DNA from: an uncultured Chloroflexota bacterium
GTDB lineage: Bacteria > Chloroflexota > Anaerolineae > Promineifilales > Promineifilaceae
DNA length: 51,760 nt
Assembly: GCA_900696625.1 (NCBI GenBank)
Contig: CAADGU010000353.1
Location: 1 to 51,760 of the forward strand
Direction: 5' to 3'
The translations under genes were made by a program, and so were the position numbers. The notes beneath the pieces are model-generated. The model was given only the letters and a program-made list of their open reading frames with translations. It was not told the origin of the DNA and ran no database searches. Of this stretch, positions 49,901-51,760 are shown in pieces (the stretch's first letter is position 1; the number at the start of each line of letters is the position of its first letter).

Positions 49901-51760
49901 GGTGGGCTTCCCGGCGCTGTCCCGTTCAATTTGGGTCAGGTTGCCATCACGGTCGGTAATAGCGATGAGACGGCCGTTGCCATCATAGGTGAAGTGGATG
50001 ATGAGCGTTCCGGTAAGGGCGTCATACGTGTTCAGATGGCGGCCGCGCGGGCTGAATTCGTATAACTCTTGCCCGTTTGTGGCTGGCAGCAAGTAATGGT
50101 CGGCGGCAAAGGTGGGCAGAGCGGGCAGGGCGCGGCGTAGTTGGGCGCGGCCGTCGCTGAAATGCAGCAGGCCGTCCGCGGCCAGAACCAGCCCATGGCT
50201 GTTACCTTCGAGGCATGATTGGCGCAGTGGTTCATATTCGGGGGAAACGGCCGTGCCGCATCCCACCAGTTTTCCCGCATAAGTGGTGATGATGCCATCA
50301 GGCGTAACACGCCGGATTACCGACAGGCTCAGGTCATCCTGCCGGATGTACACCGTGCCATCAAGGGAAACGGCCACGTTGGTCGGTTGGCCAATGCTGG
50401 CCGTAATGGCCGCGCCGCCATCACCATTGGTTTCCGCCATGCGGTCACCGGCCACGCGGGTGAGCAACCCATCTGGCGTTACCCGGTTGACCGTATGTTT
50501 GGCATAGTCGGCGAAGTAGAGGGAGCCATCCGGCCCAAAGGCCAGACCATATGGGCGGCCCAAGATGGCCGACAGAGCCGGGACACCGGCCAGGTCTTCG
50601 TCACCTAATGGGCCAATGTTCCCGCCAACCACCGTCTCGATCACCCCGTTCGCATTGATGCGGCGGATACGTGGGGCTATATCCGGGTCAAAGATGATGA
50701 GGTTGCCGTAATCGGTGAAGTAGACCAGACCATCAGGTCCCGCTTTCACCGCCTGCAACCAGCTCAGGTGCGTCTGCGTGGCCGGGTGACCGTCACTGAA
50801 GATCAGGTCGCCGCTCCAGTCGTAGCTGCCAGCAATGGTGCTGATGATGCCGTCCGGTGCGATTTTGCGCACGTGACCATGTCCGTTGAGACCGAGGACG
50901 GTGATGTAGACAGCACCATCTGGTCCAACGTCAATGCCCCAGCCGCTGTACCCTAATGTCGCCTGGGTGGCCGGGCCGCCATCACCGGTGGGGTTACCAG
51001 ACTGGCCGTTACCACCAACGAGGGTAATCATGCCATCTGGCGTCTGTTTGTGGACAGCCAGACCACCGTTGCCCTTGTCCAGGGTGTACAGGCTGCCATC
51101 TGGGCCAACCGCCATATCGCTGAGGTAATCAACCACTGCCTGCTCGTAAAGAGTGGTGAGGGCGCTGTCTCCTAGTTCTTCTGTGGAAATAGAGGTTCCA
51201 TCTCCCAGGTAAAGGGTACGGCCGGCCGGATCATAAAAGTGCTGTACATTGAAGTGCCAGCCACCCAGCCCCAATAAGGCGCGCGCGTCCCACAGGCGCA
51301 CGGTTTGCTGGTAGGCGCGCTGCACGTAAGGAATGCAGACCACTGTGCCGCCATTGCCAGAGGTGCTGCCGCCACCGGGGGCCGCGCATTCGACACGGCC
51401 GAGCCACGACTGCTGCCGCGTGCTGTACTGGCCGAAACTGCTGCCTGCGCCATCATAGGGCGAGTAGTAAAACGGATAGTAACCATAGCCGATGCGGATC
51501 AGGGCGACGGCTTCGCCGACGACCGGATTGCCAAAGGCATCCAACCCGTCCCAATGAAAGGTATGGCTGAGGTTGGGTGTCATGTCCGGCACGGTGGGGT
51601 CGCCCAGGTTGGGGTGTTCCCAGAGCCACTCATAGTGATGCCCGGCGATCTCGATCTCCAGGGCGATGTGGCGCAGCCCATACAAGCCACCATCGGGAAC
51701 GGGGCCATCTAGCAGGCGCACAGTGATGTCCCGGTCAACCAGCCAGCCCGGCTGCCGGTC
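46994..51760 (-). CDS. Giant NHL/YD-repeat RHS protein, N terminus outside window
   Basis: The frame is open from the window edge to a TAA at 46994 (1588 codons seen). A GTG at 51721 is in frame but probably internal, because coding continues upstream (GWLVDRDITVRLLDG). Order of domains: a beta-rich region (HTFHWDGLDAFGNPVVGEAV), an NHL propeller (~210-530; GPDGSLYFADYAKHTVNRVT), many YD repeats (~570-1380; YDAAGRLLSQTLPGNRTIAF), and the RHS core (FGARDYDPEVGRWTAKDPLL, YAYAQNDPVNWLDPSGL). After DPSGL is a unique 146-residue tip with no family I recognise. This is the layout of teneurin-like and polymorphic-toxin RHS shells, where the tip is packed inside. Likely secreted or surface-bound; whether the tip is toxic is unknown. 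Confidence 0.9.
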   Translation of the reverse strand, partial: DRQPGWLVDRDITVRLLDGPVPDGGLYGLRHIALEIEIAGHHYEWLWEHPNLGDPTVPDMTPNLSHTFHWDGLDAFGNPVVGEAVALIRIGYGYYPFYYSPYDGAGSSFGQYSTRQQSWLGRVECAAPGGGSTSGNGGTVVCIPYVQRAYQQTVRLWDARALLGLGGWHFNVQHFYDPAGRTLYLGDGTSISTEELGDSALTTLYEQAVVDYLSDMAVGPDGSLYTLDKGNGGLAVHKQTPDGMITLVGGNGQSGNPTGDGGPATQATLGYSGWGIDVGPDGAVYITVLGLNGHGHVRKIAPDGIISTIAGSYDWSGDLIFSDGHPATQTHLSWLQAVKAGPDGLVYFTDYGNLIIFDPDIAPRIRRINANGVIETVVGGNIGPLGDEDLAGVPALSAILGRPYGLAFGPDGSLYFADYAKHTVNRVTPDGLLTRVAGDRMAETNGDGGAAITASIGQPTNVAVSLDGTVYIRQDDLSLSVIRRVTPDGIITTYAGKLVGCGTAVSPEYEPLRQSCLEGNSHGLVLAADGLLHFSDGRAQLRRALPALPTFAADHYLLPATNGQELYEFSPRGRHLNTYDALTGTLIIHFTYDGNGRLIAITDRDGNLTQIERDSAGKPTALIAPWGQRTELALNGDGYLTAVTNPAQETFTFTYYDEGGLLASYTRPRGGVSQFVYDDDGRLVRDEGPDNLVQVLAQVQTTDTLTVTVTTGLGVQDSYVTHILATGGRERRLTSADGGATLVQIGPDKTTTILRPDGTQLSLTAGPDPRWGMRAPLASATTLLTAGGRQMKATTTANVTLADPLDPMSVVTWAETTTLTDPDTGQYQQWLTRYDRDNNTLTLSSPVGRDQIATLDARGRIILLTREGYQPIAYRYNARGQVQQLTEGSGEHVRMTAYTYNSDGRLHSITDPLGQVTTYSYDAAGRLLSQTLPGNRTIAFAYDADGNRIGVTPPGRPQHTFTYDLNGMPTAYAPPGLGAGNWQLQTTFDDDRRLSQITWPDGQQATLAYDPLTGQKTTMTLPGTAIGYTYDPANGHLTSLTRQGGADLSFAYDGNLVTQVTTQGPFNGSVALDYDNFMRLQSWEVGGTAVTYQYDRDNLVTQAGAISLTRHPLTGLITATNLGTVAEMRSFNTFGELTAITVRQGTPTVFSASYSYDALSRLTNKTETINGTTTTTGYSYDTAGRLTSVQQNGATIAAYTYDANGNRLTAQENGSTRTATYNAQDQLVSVDNTSYSYTRDGRLQSKSTSSQTTIYVYDLAGNLTQVTLPDQSQITYIVDGFNRRVSRLVNGAPVQRFLYLNKLNPIAELDGSGNVVSLFVYGSRANTPDYMVRGGITYRLISDRLGSPLLVINTITGQIMQRLEYDAWGRVLFDSNPGFQPFGFAGGLYDPATGLVRFGARDYDPEVGRWTAKDPLLFDGGQANLYAYAQNDPVNWLDPSGLEGEPTWGQRLTNWGEQLHSGAKAWLKDKLGEYLCLGPVCASPESPELKVGGDVGIEVGEENVASLTGECSVGLTEGVVEQGKPLFNFGFELGVEIPALSDWPIVGDFFSKPFFTYETEFGTVENYSGLSIGVQRANQLTEGTYGPP

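Larger units (their letters stand above)
1..51760. repeat. Highly iterated palindrome ACGGCCGT (about 100 copies)
   Basis: Examples: 181, 599, 655, 841, 1673, 17122, 17147, 38157 region, 49951 region. Hand count is about 100 exact copies, roughly one per 500 bases, in genes of every function and in intergenic DNA. In genes it is read in all three frames: Thr-Ala-Val, (Asn/Asp/His)-Gly-Arg, or x-Arg-Pro. Gaps occur in the IS remnant, the acyl-CoA dehydrogenase gene, the TPR part of the TPR-CHAT gene (13.03-15.17 kb) and the operon leader at 25.4-26.1 kb. Confidence 0.9.

Overview
The window looks like chromosomal DNA of a filamentous or biofilm-forming Chloroflexota bacterium (Anaerolineae-like). 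It is moderately GC-rich. The clues are secreted proteins with long Thr/Pro linkers and a C-terminal YLPLV/YLPWI tail, PD40 propellers, many zinc-ribbon membrane proteins, CHAT peptidases beside ECF-like sigma factors, and abundant structured intergenic repeats. No rRNA, tRNA or universal marker is present, so the phylum call is inference. A striking genome signature is the 8-bp palindrome ACGGCCGT. By hand I count about 100 copies in 51.8 kb, against one or two expected by chance. It occurs in coding (read as TAV, xGR or RP) and non-coding DNA and is absent from the insertion-sequence remnant.

Layout. 0-5.6 kb (minus strand): a secreted Vgb/NHL-type protein (cut by the window edge) coupled to a Wzt-like ABC ATPase, then an acyl-CoA dehydrogenase, a PRC-barrel protein, a lipoprotein and a DinB-like protein. 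5.6-7.1 kb: a decayed IS5-like element and structured repeats. 7.1-17.0 kb: a regulatory/protease region. It has a membrane CHAT peptidase with an upstream partner gene, a minus-strand operon of sigma factor plus two zinc-finger anti-sigma-like proteins, a small secreted Gly/Ser/Cys peptide, and a second minus-strand operon of sigma factor, partner protein and a 1077-residue TPR-CHAT peptidase. 17.3-25.4 kb (plus strand): six successive proteins carrying ten zinc ribbons, most of them membrane-anchored, ending with a PD40/peptidoglycan-binding protein and two tandem M14-carboxypeptidase-like proteins, the second of which is a lipoprotein without a ribbon.

26.1-41.5 kb (plus strand): a 14-gene exopolysaccharide operon with many start/stop overlaps. 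It encodes a membrane protein with a degenerate GGDEF domain, a polyprenyl-phosphate sugar-phosphotransferase, five GT4 and one GT2 glycosyltransferases, a Wzz-like co-polymerase fused to a second degenerate GGDEF domain, two sulfotransferase-family proteins, a Wzy/WaaL-like polymerase or ligase, a Wzx-type flippase and a thymidylate-kinase-like P-loop protein. It probably makes a sulfated surface polysaccharide. 41.6-51.8 kb: three large secreted proteins, namely a cohesin/dockerin/CSLREA/beta-helix protein, an FG-GAP propeller protein and a giant NHL-RHS/YD-repeat protein whose N terminus lies outside the window.

The parts most worth follow-up are the paired sigma-CHAT modules with the small peptide between them, the zinc-ribbon membrane cluster, the polysaccharide operon with two degenerate GGDEF modules, and the ACGGCCGT palindrome.
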